From CAYNYM01 sp049366815 (lineage in GTDB: Bacteria > Desulfobacterota > DSM-4660 > Desulfatiglandales > HGW-15), in contig JBMNCO010000182.1 of NCBI GenBank assembly GCA_049366815.1, positions 1-64,000 on the forward strand: a stretch of DNA of 64,000 nt, given 5' to 3'. This document shows, in pieces, positions 17,878-27,124 of this stretch. Position 1 is the first letter of the stretch; the number at the start of each line of letters is the position of its first letter. The translations under genes and the position numbers were made by a program. The notes under the pieces were generated by a model. It was not told where the DNA came from, did no database searches, and worked only from the letters and a program-made list of their open reading frames with translations.

Positions 17878-18189
17878 TCAGACCCTGTTAAAGAATTCCT
17901 GAAGCTCCTTAATGATGGACACCTTGGTCTCCAGGCTTGTCGGTTCCTCAAACAGGAAATTCAACAGGAACACCATCTTGTAGTCCACGGCCGACGTTTT
18001 GTATTCTTGAAAAGAGGTGACCTGGACATCCTTCAACCGTTCATAGTCCTGTCTTTTAAAGAGTTCGCTCCTCCTCAGGATAAGATTGATTGCCTCTTTG
18101 GCGTCCTCCGGATTTTCCAGCAGTATTTCAATCCCGTCGTACTTTTTCACCGCCTTGATGATCTTTTCCCCTTCAACCTTGATCTTCAT
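17878..18189 (-). CDS. Small hypothetical protein, 103 aa
   Basis: A charged, helical protein of 103 residues (MKIKVEGEKIIKAVKKYDG... ending LQEFFNRV). No motif is recognised. A segment at 20-45 (ILLENPEDAKEAINLILRRSELF) looks like an amphipathic helix pair. It is the upstream member of a two-gene run with the 84-residue gene and is divergent from tilS. Real but uncharacterised. Confidence 0.62.
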   Translation of the reverse strand: MKIKVEGEKIIKAVKKYDGIEILLENPEDAKEAINLILRRSELFKRQDYERLKDVQVTSFQEYKTSAVDYKMVFLLNFLFEEPTSLETKVSIIKELQEFFNRV

Positions 18190-18273
18190 GTCCCTATCCT
18201 GTCCACCCTGCGGTTGTTCCGTTTGATTTCATGCCATGCACTGCTCAGGTGCCCCACCCGACAGTCATGGCCA

Positions 18274-18301
18274 TTGTCCACTCCTTACAGTGTGTTATAG
18301 T
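18274..18301 (+). promoter_or_regulatory. Candidate sigma-70 promoter of tilS
   Basis: TTGTCC, 16 bases, TATAGT. The -10 matches five of six bases and is preceded by TGT, an extended -10 element. It lies about 110 bases before the preferred tilS start. Confidence 0.55.
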
Positions 18302-18411
18302 CATACAATCCATCCAATATTTCAAGCTATTTGATTTCGGTTCCTTCCCACTCGTCAGCGTCTGATTTCCCCCTTTGAATGTTCACAGGGCCACCCATTT
18401 GTGTTAGGTTC

Positions 18412-19854
18412 ATGGGAAACACGAGCAAAGTAGGAGGCAACGGCGCGGTGCCATCGAGACCTGCCGGCAAAATCATCAGAAAAGTGATGCAGACACTCTC
18501 CCGGTTCGAGATGTTATGCCCAGGGGATCGGGTTATCGCAGCCGTTTCAGGGGGGGCCGACTCTGTTTGTCTTCTCCACATCCTCCATCGCCTACAGGAA
18601 GAGCTGGGCATTGAATTGATTGTGGCGCACTATGATCACGGTTTTCGCCCCGAAGAGGACGAGTCGGAGACGAGATTTGTCCGTGGTCTTGCCAAGGGGA
18701 TGGGCCTTGGTTTCCATAGTGAGAAGGGCGAACTGTCGACCAGAACCAATGGGGCATCCCTGGAGGAGATCGCAAGGGACGCGAGATATGCCTTCCTCGA
18801 TGATCTATCGGAAAAGCTTAAGGCCCACAAAATCGCCGTCGGCCACACACTCAACGACCAGGCTGAGACCGTTATCATGCGGCTCCTCAGAGGCAGCGGC
18901 CCGTCGGGACTGGCAGGTATCCCGCCTGTTCGAGGCAGGAAGATCATAAGGCCGCTGATCGGAATCAAACGGGATGAAATCCTCTCCTATTTAGAGCAGA
19001 CCGGGCTTTCATACAAGACAGACAGCTCCAACCTCCAGACCCGCTTCCTGAGAAACAAGATTCGCCTGGATCTGATGCCGCATCTTCTGGCCTTCCAGCC
19101 CCGGCTTATCGAGCATTTGGGGGACTTGGCGCATATCCTGAGAGATGAGGACCATTTCATGGATCTGCAGGCGGAAAAATGGCTGAAAGACAAGGCCGTG
19201 GAAAGTACGGATGAGGCCGTCCAGATCCCGATCGCACCCTTTCTCGCACTTCCTCACCCCCTCAGGAGCCGTGTGGTCAGACGCCTTCTTTTGAAGGCCC
19301 GCAAGGACCTTCGGAGGATAGTGCAACGGCACATTCTTTCCATATCCAGACTGGCTGAAGGGCCTGATCCGCAGGCTGAAATCCATCTTCCGGGTGGGCT
19401 GACAATAAAAAAGGTCTATGGACTTTTGTCCCTTTCATCGGACCGGAACCCTGAGACCATGCCGTCCTTTTCCACGATTGACGGGCCCGGAACATATCCC
19501 TTGAAGGACTTTCATTGCACCCTTTTGCTTGAAACGTTATCGGCCGACCGGCGGAATCCGTTCCTGCGCAAAGGACCTCAGAAAACGGCCCTCGTGGACG
19601 CCGACAAGATCCGGTATCCGCTGCTCGTCAGGAACACGCAACCGGGTGACCGGTTCGTTCCTCTGGGCATGAAAGGGCACAGAAAGGTCAAAGATTTCTT
19701 TATCGATCTCAAGGTCCCTTCTGAAAAAAGGGCACGGACCCCCATCCTGTTCAGCCGGGATGAACCGGTATGGATATGCGGGTACCGGATTGACGACAGG
19801 TTCAAGGTCACACCCGACACAAAATCGATTCTTAAAATGACCCTATACGAGTGA
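18412..19854 (+). CDS. tilS: tRNA(Ile)-lysidine synthase
   Basis: A 480-residue TilS, which joins lysine to C34 of the CAU-anticodon isoleucine tRNA using ATP so that it reads AUA. The PP-loop SGGADS lies near residue 46. The second N-type ATPase motif HTLNDQAETVIMRLLRGSGPSGLAGIPP, given here only in name, lies near 145-172 with key residues H, D, E, R and G. The C-terminal TilS domain (RKVKDFFIDLKVPSEKR) is complete. The helix RKVMQTLSRFEML before the PP-loop is normal for the family, so the start must lie upstream of it. ATG 18412 is favoured, with ATG 18379 possible. Standing alone, it is probably an essential housekeeping gene. Confidence 0.92.
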   Translation: MGNTSKVGGNGAVPSRPAGKIIRKVMQTLSRFEMLCPGDRVIAAVSGGADSVCLLHILHRLQEELGIELIVAHYDHGFRPEEDESETRFVRGLAKGMGLGFHSEKGELSTRTNGASLEEIARDARYAFLDDLSEKLKAHKIAVGHTLNDQAETVIMRLLRGSGPSGLAGIPPVRGRKIIRPLIGIKRDEILSYLEQTGLSYKTDSSNLQTRFLRNKIRLDLMPHLLAFQPRLIEHLGDLAHILRDEDHFMDLQAEKWLKDKAVESTDEAVQIPIAPFLALPHPLRSRVVRRLLLKARKDLRRIVQRHILSISRLAEGPDPQAEIHLPGGLTIKKVYGLLSLSSDRNPETMPSFSTIDGPGTYPLKDFHCTLLLETLSADRRNPFLRKGPQKTALVDADKIRYPLLVRNTQPGDRFVPLGMKGHRKVKDFFIDLKVPSEKRARTPILFSRDEPVWICGYRIDDRFKVTPDTKSILKMTLYE

Positions 19855-20021
19855 TTTCGGGGTTAGGGATTCATCGATTAACTAATTGAATTTAATAGGA
19901 TGATACGATTAAATGGAAAGGGTAAACCGGTCCATGGGGATTTTCAACAACAAAGAATATCCCCGGATTCCAGGCTAGGAAGGATAGGAAGGGGCAAACC
20001 CACAGGAGCCCGATTGGTCAG

Positions 20022-20420
20022 TCAACCGGCTTCCTGTTTGTAATATATTTCGCCCTCTTTAGAATCCATAAAGCCTCTTTTTTGGTGGGTAATCCTCGGG
20101 TTCTTGGATCCGAAAAACTCACACATATACCTGTAAGCCTTTCGATGGTCCATGTGCTGACCGCAGGTCTCAAAAGTTATGGCCGCAAAATTATATTCCG
20201 GCCATGTATGAATCGCAAGATGAGACTCTGCAATCGTTACGGTACCGCTGACGCCCCAAGGCTGAAACGTGTGGAACGACTGCGCCACCACCTGTGCGCC
20301 CATGAGTTCGGCCGCATTCACCAAACCCTCCCTGATCCTCTCGGCGTCAAGAAGGCTTTCATGGTCGCACTCATAAAGGTCAATGAGAACAAGATCCAAT
20401 AGAGAATACAATGCTCCCAC
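20022..20420 (-). CDS. speD: S-adenosylmethionine decarboxylase proenzyme
   Basis: A 132-residue prokaryotic AdoMetDC that makes the aminopropyl donor for spermidine. The self-cleavage site is Ser66 in IAESHLAIHTWPE, which generates the pyruvoyl group; His71 and Cys86 region (FETCGQH) complete the active site. The start is uncertain. GTG 20420 gives the family-like length, and AAGGGG is immediately upstream but unusually close; TTG 20411 is an alternative. It follows mtnA on the same strand, which recycles the methylthioadenosine that polyamine synthesis releases. Confidence 0.92.
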   Translation of the reverse strand: MGALYSLLDLVLIDLYECDHESLLDAERIREGLVNAAELMGAQVVAQSFHTFQPWGVSGTVTIAESHLAIHTWPEYNFAAITFETCGQHMDHRKAYRYMCEFFGSKNPRITHQKRGFMDSKEGEIYYKQEAG

Positions 20421-20569
20421 CCCCTTTCATTTTAGTTTAATTGACGAATTTCCCAGCTCCCTTCTCCACAATCCCGCGCCTGCGTGATTGCTCCGGCTTG
20501 TCCGGAAGAAATTTGGGCATGGCTCAAAACGCGGGGGGAGTATATGTCAATCTTTGAGCAGGGTCAAGG

Positions 20570-21616
20570 TCATATTGGATGGAGATCGAAGATTTTTTTG
20601 ATTTCCCTCTTATAGGGTGCCCGGATGATGCCCTTTTCGGTGATAATCGCACTGACATACCTGTGCGGGGTAATATCAAAGGCCGGATTAAAGGCCTTCA
20701 CACCCTTGGGACCGACGGCCTGCTTTCCGAAGATAAACAGCTCCTCGGGGGCCCTTTCCTCAACAGGGATCATGTCTCCACTCTTAATACGCAAATCAAT
20801 AGTGGACAGAGGCGCGGCTACATAGAAGGGGATCTTGTTTTCTTTGGCCAGCACGGCCAATTGGTACGTCCCGATCTTATTCGCCACATCCCCATTGGCG
20901 GCAATCCTGTCGGCCCCGGTGATGACGAGATCGACCTTTCCCTGGCGCATGAGAGAGCCGGCGGCACTGTCTACGATGACGGTCACGGGGATGCCCTCTT
21001 CCATCAGTTCAAAGGCCGTGAGCCTCAACCCCTGCAGCCAGGGCCTCGTCTCATCCGCTATGACGGCCACGCCTTTACCTGCCTCATGGGCCGCCCGGAC
21101 GACCCCCAGGGCGGTGCCGTAACCTCCGGTCGCCAGTGCGCCGGCATTGCAGTGCGTCAATATCGTCGCACCCCGTGGGACAAGCTCCCGTCCGTTCTTC
21201 CCCATCTGCTGATTGACGGCGATATCCTCGGCGAGCATATCCTCAGCGTTTTTCCTCAGTGCGTCTCTGATCTCCTCAATGGACCGGCTCCGCATCCGTT
21301 CCACCAGATCCAGCGTCCTGTCTACGGCCCACTTGAGATTTACGGCAGTGGGCCGGGCACTGACCATCTCACCGGCCATTTCCTTGAATTTCCGCTCAAA
21401 TCCCTCAAATGATCTGCTTCTGATGGATTTCGCCCCCAGGGCCAGCCCCATGGCGGCCCCTATGCCGATAGCGGGCGCCCCCCTGATCACCATCTTCTCA
21501 ATGGCCTTGATAACGTCCCGGTATCCCCGGCAGATAGTCCATTCTATCCTTCCGGGGATCTTTCTCTGGTCAATCATCCGGATATAACGATTATGCCATT
21601 CTATCGTCGGGATCAT
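20570..21616 (-). CDS. mtnA: Methylthioribose-1-phosphate isomerase
   Basis: A 348-residue MtnA of the methionine salvage pathway, converting methylthioribose-1-phosphate to methylthioribulose-1-phosphate. Motifs visible: RGAPAIGIGAAMG near 50-62, the catalytic Cys in THCNAGALATGGYG near 155, and the catalytic Asp in ITGADRIAANGDVANKIGTY near 235-254. ATG 21616 gives the family length. An extension to 21706 is open but shows no family similarity. The gene lies between ilvE and speD on one strand; mtnA-speD adjacency fits recycling of the 5'-methylthioadenosine produced in polyamine synthesis. Confidence 0.93.
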   Translation of the reverse strand: MIPTIEWHNRYIRMIDQRKIPGRIEWTICRGYRDVIKAIEKMVIRGAPAIGIGAAMGLALGAKSIRSRSFEGFERKFKEMAGEMVSARPTAVNLKWAVDRTLDLVERMRSRSIEEIRDALRKNAEDMLAEDIAVNQQMGKNGRELVPRGATILTHCNAGALATGGYGTALGVVRAAHEAGKGVAVIADETRPWLQGLRLTAFELMEEGIPVTVIVDSAAGSLMRQGKVDLVITGADRIAANGDVANKIGTYQLAVLAKENKIPFYVAAPLSTIDLRIKSGDMIPVEERAPEELFIFGKQAVGPKGVKAFNPAFDITPHRYVSAIITEKGIIRAPYKREIKKIFDLHPI

Positions 21617-21841
21617 GTGATGGACCCGCTTCCTGTGTAATTTCGTAGGATTGGCGATAAGAGGATCCCCCTCCATATTACAGTGAGCGATCCTCACAGA
21701 CATCAATGGCCTGTTGATTGTCTTCAGGCAGGGAAAATCAGAAGCGCCCGCTAGACTCTGGAGACACCCTTATGAATAACAGAAGAAACGGATGAAGGAG
21801 TGGCCGTGAATTTACAGTCCCGGAGATCACCGTGAACGGCA

Positions 21842-22915
21842 CTAGCCGATTCTTACTCTCCACCCAAAGGGATCCTCTTTCTCTGCGTACTGAATGGCCA
21901 CGATTTCCTGATAAAGTCTCTGGGAAAGATCACCCATCTTTCCGCCCGACACGATGTAATCCTTCTCCTTATAGGTGAACTGTCCCACGGGAGAGATTAC
22001 GGCCGCGGTGCCCGTTCCAAATGCCTCCTTGAGCCTGCCGTTCTCCGCCGAACTGATCACCTCATCAATGGAAAGGGAGCGTTCCGAAACCTTCAGTCCC
22101 CATTCCCGGGTCATACGCAGAACCGAATCCCTTGTGATCCCCGGAAGGATGCTGCCGTACAGGGGCGCCGTGATAATTTCATCCTCAATGACAAAGAACA
22201 TATTCATGGTACCCACTTCTTCCACATACCTATGTTCTTTCGCATCCAGCCAGAGGACCTGGGTAAAACCCTTTTCCTTTGCCTTTTCCGCAGCAAACAG
22301 GCTCGCAGCGTAATTTCCCGCCGTCTTGACCTCTCCCGTACCCCCTGTGGCCGCCCGGATATAGGCGTCTTCCACGTAGATTTTGACCGGGTTCAGGCCT
22401 TCTTTGTAATAGGCACCCACGGGCCCGAGGATGATAAAAAAGAGATACGCGTTTGCAGGGCGCACACCCAGATGGGGTTCCGTGGCGAGCATAGAGGGCC
22501 TGATGTACAGTGTGGTTCCCTCGCCCTTGGGAATCCATTCCCTTTCCAGCAGGATGAGCTTCACCAGGCCTTCCATGACCAGGTCAATATCCACTTCCGG
22601 CATGCACATCCGGACGGCGGTGCGGTTCATGCGCTTGAAGTTCTCTCTGGGTCGGAAGAGATAAATGCCGCCATCCTTACCGTAATAGGCCTTGAGGCCC
22701 TCAAAAATCTCCTGCCCGTAGTGAATAGCCATGGCCGCGGGACTGAGCTTCAGGTCCCCAAAGGGTTCTATCCGGGGGGCGTACCACCCCTTACCGATCT
22801 CGTAGTCCCAAAGAAACATATGGTCCGTATAGATGTCGCCAAAGCCTAGTTCTGAGTCGTCTGCGGGTTTTTCCTTCAACTGCTCCGGACTCGCGGGGGT
22901 CACTTTTATTTCCAT
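21842..22915 (-). CDS. ilvE: Branched-chain amino acid aminotransferase
   Basis: A 357-residue class IV PLP aminotransferase of the longer IlvE type, catalysing the last step of valine, leucine and isoleucine synthesis or the first step of their breakdown. Lys197 in EVKTAGNYAAS is the PLP lysine. Other family blocks are HYGQEIFEGLKAY (65-77), YIRPSMLATE (137-146) and EEVGTMNMFFV. The ATG has GGAGATAGCC before it. It has its own promoter at 22958-22986, so it is separate from the TRAP genes upstream. Confidence 0.94.
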   Translation of the reverse strand: MEIKVTPASPEQLKEKPADDSELGFGDIYTDHMFLWDYEIGKGWYAPRIEPFGDLKLSPAAMAIHYGQEIFEGLKAYYGKDGGIYLFRPRENFKRMNRTAVRMCMPEVDIDLVMEGLVKLILLEREWIPKGEGTTLYIRPSMLATEPHLGVRPANAYLFFIILGPVGAYYKEGLNPVKIYVEDAYIRAATGGTGEVKTAGNYAASLFAAEKAKEKGFTQVLWLDAKEHRYVEEVGTMNMFFVIEDEIITAPLYGSILPGITRDSVLRMTREWGLKVSERSLSIDEVISSAENGRLKEAFGTGTAAVISPVGQFTYKEKDYIVSGGKMGDLSQRLYQEIVAIQYAEKEDPFGWRVRIG

Positions 22916-22957
22916 GGGCTATCTCCTATCAGAATCGTCTCGTGACTTGAAGACCAA

Positions 22958-22986
22958 TAGATAGCACAAGAAATTTTTGATGACAA
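22958..22986 (-). promoter_or_regulatory. Candidate sigma-70 promoter of ilvE
   Basis: On the minus strand TTGTCA, 17 bases, TATCTA, with TGC directly before the -10 as an extended -10 element. The expected start is about 35 bases before the ilvE ATG. No leader peptide or T-box is visible. Confidence 0.6.
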
Positions 22987-23026
22987 CAATCGATTTGGCC
23001 CCGAAAGGAGACATTTTGGATTCAGC

Positions 23027-24337
23027 TCAACTCATCAGGCCGGGCAACCACAGGGCCAGTGACGGAAACAGGATGAGCATAATCATGGCGACCGCATCAC
23101 AGCAAAGGAAGGGCATGGCCGCATAGATGATCTCCTTAATGCCTATATCTTCAGCCGCCACACCTTTCATGACAAAGAGCATCATCCCGAAGGGAGGTGT
23201 CGTCATGCCCATCTCGAAATTGATGAGCATGATGATACCGAACCAGACCGGATCAAAGCCAAGCATGTTAACAATCGGCATGAAGATGGGAAGGCTGATC
23301 ATCATAATGGAGATTGTCTCCATGAACATGCCCAGAATAAAAACGCACAGCTGCATACCCAGCAGGATAAAAATGCGGTGGACATGGAGTCCTTCGATGA
23401 CCTCGAGAAGGCCGCGGGTGGCACCGGTATAGGCGAGGATGCTGCTGAAGGTATTGGAGGCGGCGATAATCATGAAGACCATGATAGTGATCTCAAGTGT
23501 TCCCACCAGAGACGCCTTGAGCATCGACCATTTCAAACGCCCGTAGGCCAGGGCCACTGCGAGGGTCGCGACCGCCCCCGAGGCGGCGGCCTCCGTGGGC
23601 GTGGCAAAACCAAGGAGCATCAGGCCCAGGACCATAAAAATGATAAACCCCAGCGGCAGGGTGTAACGCACGGTACCGATAATTTTCGCCCTGAAAGGGG
23701 TCTTGGAAACGTCGTACCGGGGGGCGAGAGAGGGGTTCATCCGGCAGCGAAGGACAATGTATGCCGCATAGAGGGTACCGATAAGCAGTCCCGGGATGGC
23801 GCCTCCCACCAGGATTTTCCCGACCGAAATGTGTCCGATGCTCGCCAAAACAACGGCCAGTGATGACGGGGGAACGAGCATGGCAAGCCCACCGACACCG
23901 ATAATGGGTCCAACGGACATGGCGGTTTTATAACCGCGCTTGCTCATTTCAGGCAGGAGTGCCGCCCCCAGCATGGCGGTGTTTGCGATGGTGGATCCAC
24001 TCAGGGCCGAGAAAAGGGTGCCGCCGCCGGCGGCCAGAAGGCTCAATCGCCCGGGCAAACGACCCAGCCACTTGTCGATGACATCGATCGTATTGTTGGC
24101 CAGACCCGATTGGAACATGATCTCCCCCATGAAGATGAACATGGGGATAGGTGTGAGCGTGAATGAGGCCAGAGAACTGAAGACCTGGAGAGTCAACTGC
24201 TGTAGTCCGCCGGGTCCCATAAATATGAGCATAGCCAAGAGGTCAACGGTCAAAAAGGCAAAGGCTATGGGAAACCCCGAAAGCAGGATCAGGATCAGGC
24301 CGCCGATAAAAAAGCCCAATACACTATACCATTCCAT
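23027..24337 (-). CDS. dctM: TRAP transporter large permease subunit
   Basis: A 436-residue DctM-type integral membrane protein with about twelve hydrophobic segments. Family blocks include LSGSTIANTAMLGAALLPEM near 110-130 and GGVMPISKLE-type residues on the opposite strand corresponding to MLINFEMGMTTPPFGMMLFV near 375-394. It forms the sodium-coupled transport channel of a tripartite periplasmic transporter with DctQ and DctP encoded just upstream. The substrate is an organic acid in most characterised cases but is not readable from sequence. Confidence 0.93.
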   Translation of the reverse strand: MEWYSVLGFFIGGLILILLSGFPIAFAFLTVDLLAMLIFMGPGGLQQLTLQVFSSLASFTLTPIPMFIFMGEIMFQSGLANNTIDVIDKWLGRLPGRLSLLAAGGGTLFSALSGSTIANTAMLGAALLPEMSKRGYKTAMSVGPIIGVGGLAMLVPPSSLAVVLASIGHISVGKILVGGAIPGLLIGTLYAAYIVLRCRMNPSLAPRYDVSKTPFRAKIIGTVRYTLPLGFIIFMVLGLMLLGFATPTEAAASGAVATLAVALAYGRLKWSMLKASLVGTLEITIMVFMIIAASNTFSSILAYTGATRGLLEVIEGLHVHRIFILLGMQLCVFILGMFMETISIMMISLPIFMPIVNMLGFDPVWFGIIMLINFEMGMTTPPFGMMLFVMKGVAAEDIGIKEIIYAAMPFLCCDAVAMIMLILFPSLALWLPGLMS

Positions 24338-24426
24338 GGATCAACACTCATCATTGTCAGATAGAATCTGTGTTCGCCGGTCTGTCGACGGGGACCGGGG
24401 TTTCCTTTCTCTCATACATAATTTCA

Positions 24427-24918
24427 TCACGGTGCCCCGCTTCGAATCTCTTTCAGTGTAAGAAAGAGTTGACGCAAAAACTGAAGAGACAAAACAAAAA
24501 ACCCTATAGGTATGATCATGAGAATGAGATATTTAGGTACATCAACGGCCTTTACATCTATGATGCCGTTTTGAAATTGACCCCACGTCGTCGAACTCCC
24601 GTACCACAGGAGAACAAGGCAGAGGGCGGTCCCGAGAATACCATGAGCGAGACGGAAATATTTTGCGGTCCGTTCTCCCATCCGCCCCGTCAACAGGTCG
24701 ACGGAAACATGTTTTCCTCTGACCAGGACCCAGGCCGTCCCCAAGAAGGTGATCCAGAGCAGCGCGTACTCATTGAACTGTAAAATCCATACCGGTGAAG
24801 GGAGACTTAGGGAACGGGTTAATATGGAGTAGCAGATCGAAAAACAGATGAACAAGAGGAGTAGACCTGCCAGCACCGCCAATCCGTTAAACAGTTTGTC
24901 TAATATCCTGCCGAACAA
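24427..24918 (-). CDS. dctQ: TRAP transporter small permease subunit
   Basis: A 163-residue DctQ-type protein with four predicted membrane helices (about 10-32, 48-65, 90-110, 130-150). The conserved segment between helices 1 and 2 contains NEYALLWITFLGTAWVLVRGKHVSVD, named here by its ends N and D. It sits between dctP and dctM in the usual P-Q-M order on this strand. Confidence 0.9.
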   Translation of the reverse strand: MFGRILDKLFNGLAVLAGLLLLFICFSICYSILTRSLSLPSPVWILQFNEYALLWITFLGTAWVLVRGKHVSVDLLTGRMGERTAKYFRLAHGILGTALCLVLLWYGSSTTWGQFQNGIIDVKAVDVPKYLILMIIPIGFFVLSLQFLRQLFLTLKEIRSGAP

Positions 24919-24966
24919 ATCAACTCCTCCTTTCCATCTGCGCCGCGGTTCTCCCCCACTGTTCGT

Positions 24967-25971
24967 TTACCTGGTGACCATTTCCTTCAACTTTTTGCCG
25001 TTCTCCGGCGATTTTTGTATGATGATCTCCCACAGGGAGTCATAGGCCGCATCCTTGAATTTCTTGGCCTCGGCAGGGGAGAGATCGATAAACTGTATCC
25101 CCAGTTTCTTGTACTCCTCAAACTCCTTTTCCACCAAATCCACGCTGCGCTCTTTGGCGTAGTGTGCGGCCCGGTCCTCCGTTTCGATCAACAGCTTCTG
25201 CAGATAGTCGGGCATCTGATCCCATTTCCTCTTACTGATAAGGACCACGTTCGCCCCATTGTAGACACCCGGAGTGACAACGTACTTCGTGACTTCCTGC
25301 CACCCCCAGTCCCTGATCAGACCGGCAGGCCACATGTAGCCGTCAACCACGCCACGTTCCATGGCGGTGTAAATGTCCGGAGGAGGAATGACCACCGGCT
25401 GGGCTCCAAGGCTCTTGAGCGCACTGATGAGGGTGGGTGAACAGCGGATCTTCAGCCCTGAGAGGTCAGCACTGGTGATCGGCTTCGCGAGGTAAAGTAT
25501 GAAAGGAAGATTGTGTCCCAGTCGCCCGAGGTAGGTGCAATTAATCTTTTCCTCGTGAATCTTGTTCAGAAAGTCGTTCACACCCGTGGCGCGTTCTTCC
25601 CATCCGTCAAGCATCGATACGCTCAGCGCATTGACCTCGGGGACCGCTGAGACGTAATAGCCATCCGTGGTGAATACCATATCGACGATCCCGTTTCGGG
25701 CCGCCTCCACCTGCTCACTGTTGGGAATGACCTCCGGTCCGCCCACATATTTGATTTCAAGTTCACCCGGGTGTTTCTTTGCCACTTCTTCTTCGACCAT
25801 CTCAAGAAATTTCATGAAATTGTGGACTTCCCACACGGTCTTGGGCCATGCAGTAACGGCCTTGAGAGTAATCTTCTTTGGGGCCGCCTGGCAGACGGCC
25901 GCCAAGGAAAGAACCAACACAAGCACCGCACACACCCTGACAATTTGTCTGAATAACCGGTCCTTACACAT
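24967..25971 (-). CDS. dctP: TRAP transporter substrate-binding protein
   Basis: A 334-residue exported binding protein. A signal peptide (hydrophobic core VCAVLVLVLSLAAVCQA) is followed by a DctP domain, with the substrate-carboxylate binding segment LKIRCSPTLISALKSLGAQPV near 155-175; its Arg is the usual carboxylate ligand. I chose ATG 25971, which has AAAGGAGAAGAC directly upstream; the more upstream ATG at 25986 overlaps that site. The 68-bp sequence at 26164-26231, also present before gntR, lies about 190 bases upstream, so the transporter may be co-regulated with the oxidoreductase and may import its 2-oxoacid substrate or a precursor. Confidence 0.92.
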   Translation of the reverse strand: MCKDRLFRQIVRVCAVLVLVLSLAAVCQAAPKKITLKAVTAWPKTVWEVHNFMKFLEMVEEEVAKKHPGELEIKYVGGPEVIPNSEQVEAARNGIVDMVFTTDGYYVSAVPEVNALSVSMLDGWEERATGVNDFLNKIHEEKINCTYLGRLGHNLPFILYLAKPITSADLSGLKIRCSPTLISALKSLGAQPVVIPPPDIYTAMERGVVDGYMWPAGLIRDWGWQEVTKYVVTPGVYNGANVVLISKRKWDQMPDYLQKLLIETEDRAAHYAKERSVDLVEKEFEEYKKLGIQFIDLSPAEAKKFKDAAYDSLWEIIIQKSPENGKKLKEMVTR

Positions 25972-26163
25972 GTCTTCTCCTTTCATCTGTGAAAAGAAAT
26001 AGGTTTTGCTGCATCGCAGCCTCTCCGGTCCCGCGGCCTACCGGTGAGATCCGTTTACACGGAAATCCCACCCCAGTAAATAGTCCACGAAGACAAACGC
26101 ATCCTCTATTCCAACCATCCTTGAGTGAATCCTGACAACGCCGTCGTGACAACTGCATTTTTC

Positions 26164-26231
26164 GTATGAATTTATCCCTTACCAACAACTGTGTGGCAAT
26201 CATGCTCCCTTTCTGAATTGACTAGCGGGAG
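26164..26231 (-). repeat. 68-bp duplicated leader element, copy A (upstream of dctP)
   Basis: Matches 31354-31421 without gaps at 60 of 68 positions. On the minus strand it reads CTCCCGC...AGAAAGGGAG-CATG; CTCCC and GGGAG can pair, which would hide the AGGGAG ribosome-binding site before an ATG. In this copy the ATG opens only a 79-codon frame that runs into dctP. Downstream, at about 26130-26150, GTTGTCA occurs twice with a 14-base period. It could be a shared operator or leader, or the remnant of a deleted gntR-like gene. Confidence 0.8.
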
Positions 26232-26236
26232 GGCCT

Positions 26237-27124
26237 TCAACAACCCTGAACGCCCGCCCTTCTCCGGAGTTCTTTCCAGGCCCGGTCCGTCTCTTTCTGG
26301 ATGTCAAGGATCTCCTCCGGACCCAGGTGCTTGTAGCGGCCCTGCAGAGAAAGATAGGCCTCCACGGGCAGATTTCTGGGCTTATGGTTGATGGTATACT
26401 CCAGGCCGTTTTCGATCTCGTAGAGTGGGAAGATGTTCGTCTCCACCGCCGCCACGGCCACCTTCGGCGACATGTGCTCCGGCATCTTCCAGCCCGTAGG
26501 ACAGGGAGAAAGGACATGGAGGAACCGCGTCCCCCTCATCTCCTTGGCACGCTTCACCTTGCCCATTAGGTCCTCAGGAAATCCAATACAGGCCGTGGCC
26601 GCATAGGGCATCCGGTGGGCCGCCATGATCTCCATGATCTGTTTCTTGCGCCGGGTATTCCCCCTGGGAGAGGTCCCGGTCCAGGCATACCGGGGCGTGG
26701 CCGAACTCACCTGGATTCCCGTGTTCATATAGGCCTCGTTGTCCATGCACACATAGATCAGGTTCTCGTTACGGTCGGCAGCCCCTGACAGAGACTGCAG
26801 CCCGATGTCAAAGGTCCCACCGTCTCCTGCAAAGGCCAGCACCGGGATGTCACCACGGCCCTGGATCTCCAGTGCCCGGGAGATCCCCGCCGCCGTCGGC
26901 GCCGCAATCTCAAAGGCGGAGTGAAACATCGGGACACCGAAGGCCCCGTGGGGATAGGGCCCTGAGACCACCGCCACACAGGAGGGCACCACGACCACCA
27001 CCGCCCTCTTCCCAAGGGCCTGGACCACCAGACGCATCCCCATGGCCAGACCGCAACCCGGACAGGCCAGGTGACCCGAGCGCATCACCTCTTCCGGACG
27101 CCTTTTTTCGTTCATCAACATCAC
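26237..27124 (-). CDS. porB: 2-oxoacid:ferredoxin oxidoreductase, beta (TPP-binding) subunit
   Basis: A 295-residue thiamine-diphosphate-binding subunit. CPGCG near residue 21-25 starts the domain; GDGGTFDIGLQSLSG near 119-133 is the Mg/TPP motif; NEAYMNTGIQ follows and is typical of the pyruvate/isovalerate-type PorB rather than 2-oxoglutarate enzymes. There are cysteines at 21, 24 and further on (VPSCVAV, YVCMD, SPCPTG), enough for the subunit's own [4Fe-4S] cluster. It overlaps porA by four bases and ends the operon. The substrate remains open: pyruvate, branched-chain or aryl 2-oxoacids. Confidence 0.9.
   Translation of the reverse strand: MMLMNEKRRPEEVMRSGHLACPGCGLAMGMRLVVQALGKRAVVVVVPSCVAVVSGPYPHGAFGVPMFHSAFEIAAPTAAGISRALEIQGRGDIPVLAFAGDGGTFDIGLQSLSGAADRNENLIYVCMDNEAYMNTGIQVSSATPRYAWTGTSPRGNTRRKKQIMEIMAAHRMPYAATACIGFPEDLMGKVKRAKEMRGTRFLHVLSPCPTGWKMPEHMSPKVAVAAVETNIFPLYEIENGLEYTINHKPRNLPVEAYLSLQGRYKHLGPEEILDIQKETDRAWKELRRRAGVQGC

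Noticed and set aside
19936..19964. GGGGAT/ATCCCC inverted repeat between tilS and speD
   Set aside because: Stem is short, the loop is long and no T run follows, so neither a terminator nor an operator can be supported.
25964..26203. 79-codon minus-strand frame starting in the 68-bp repeat and running into dctP
   Set aside because: Only its first 14 codons match the region upstream of gntR, the differences mostly change amino acids, and the rest resembles no protein. Treated as a leader or remnant.
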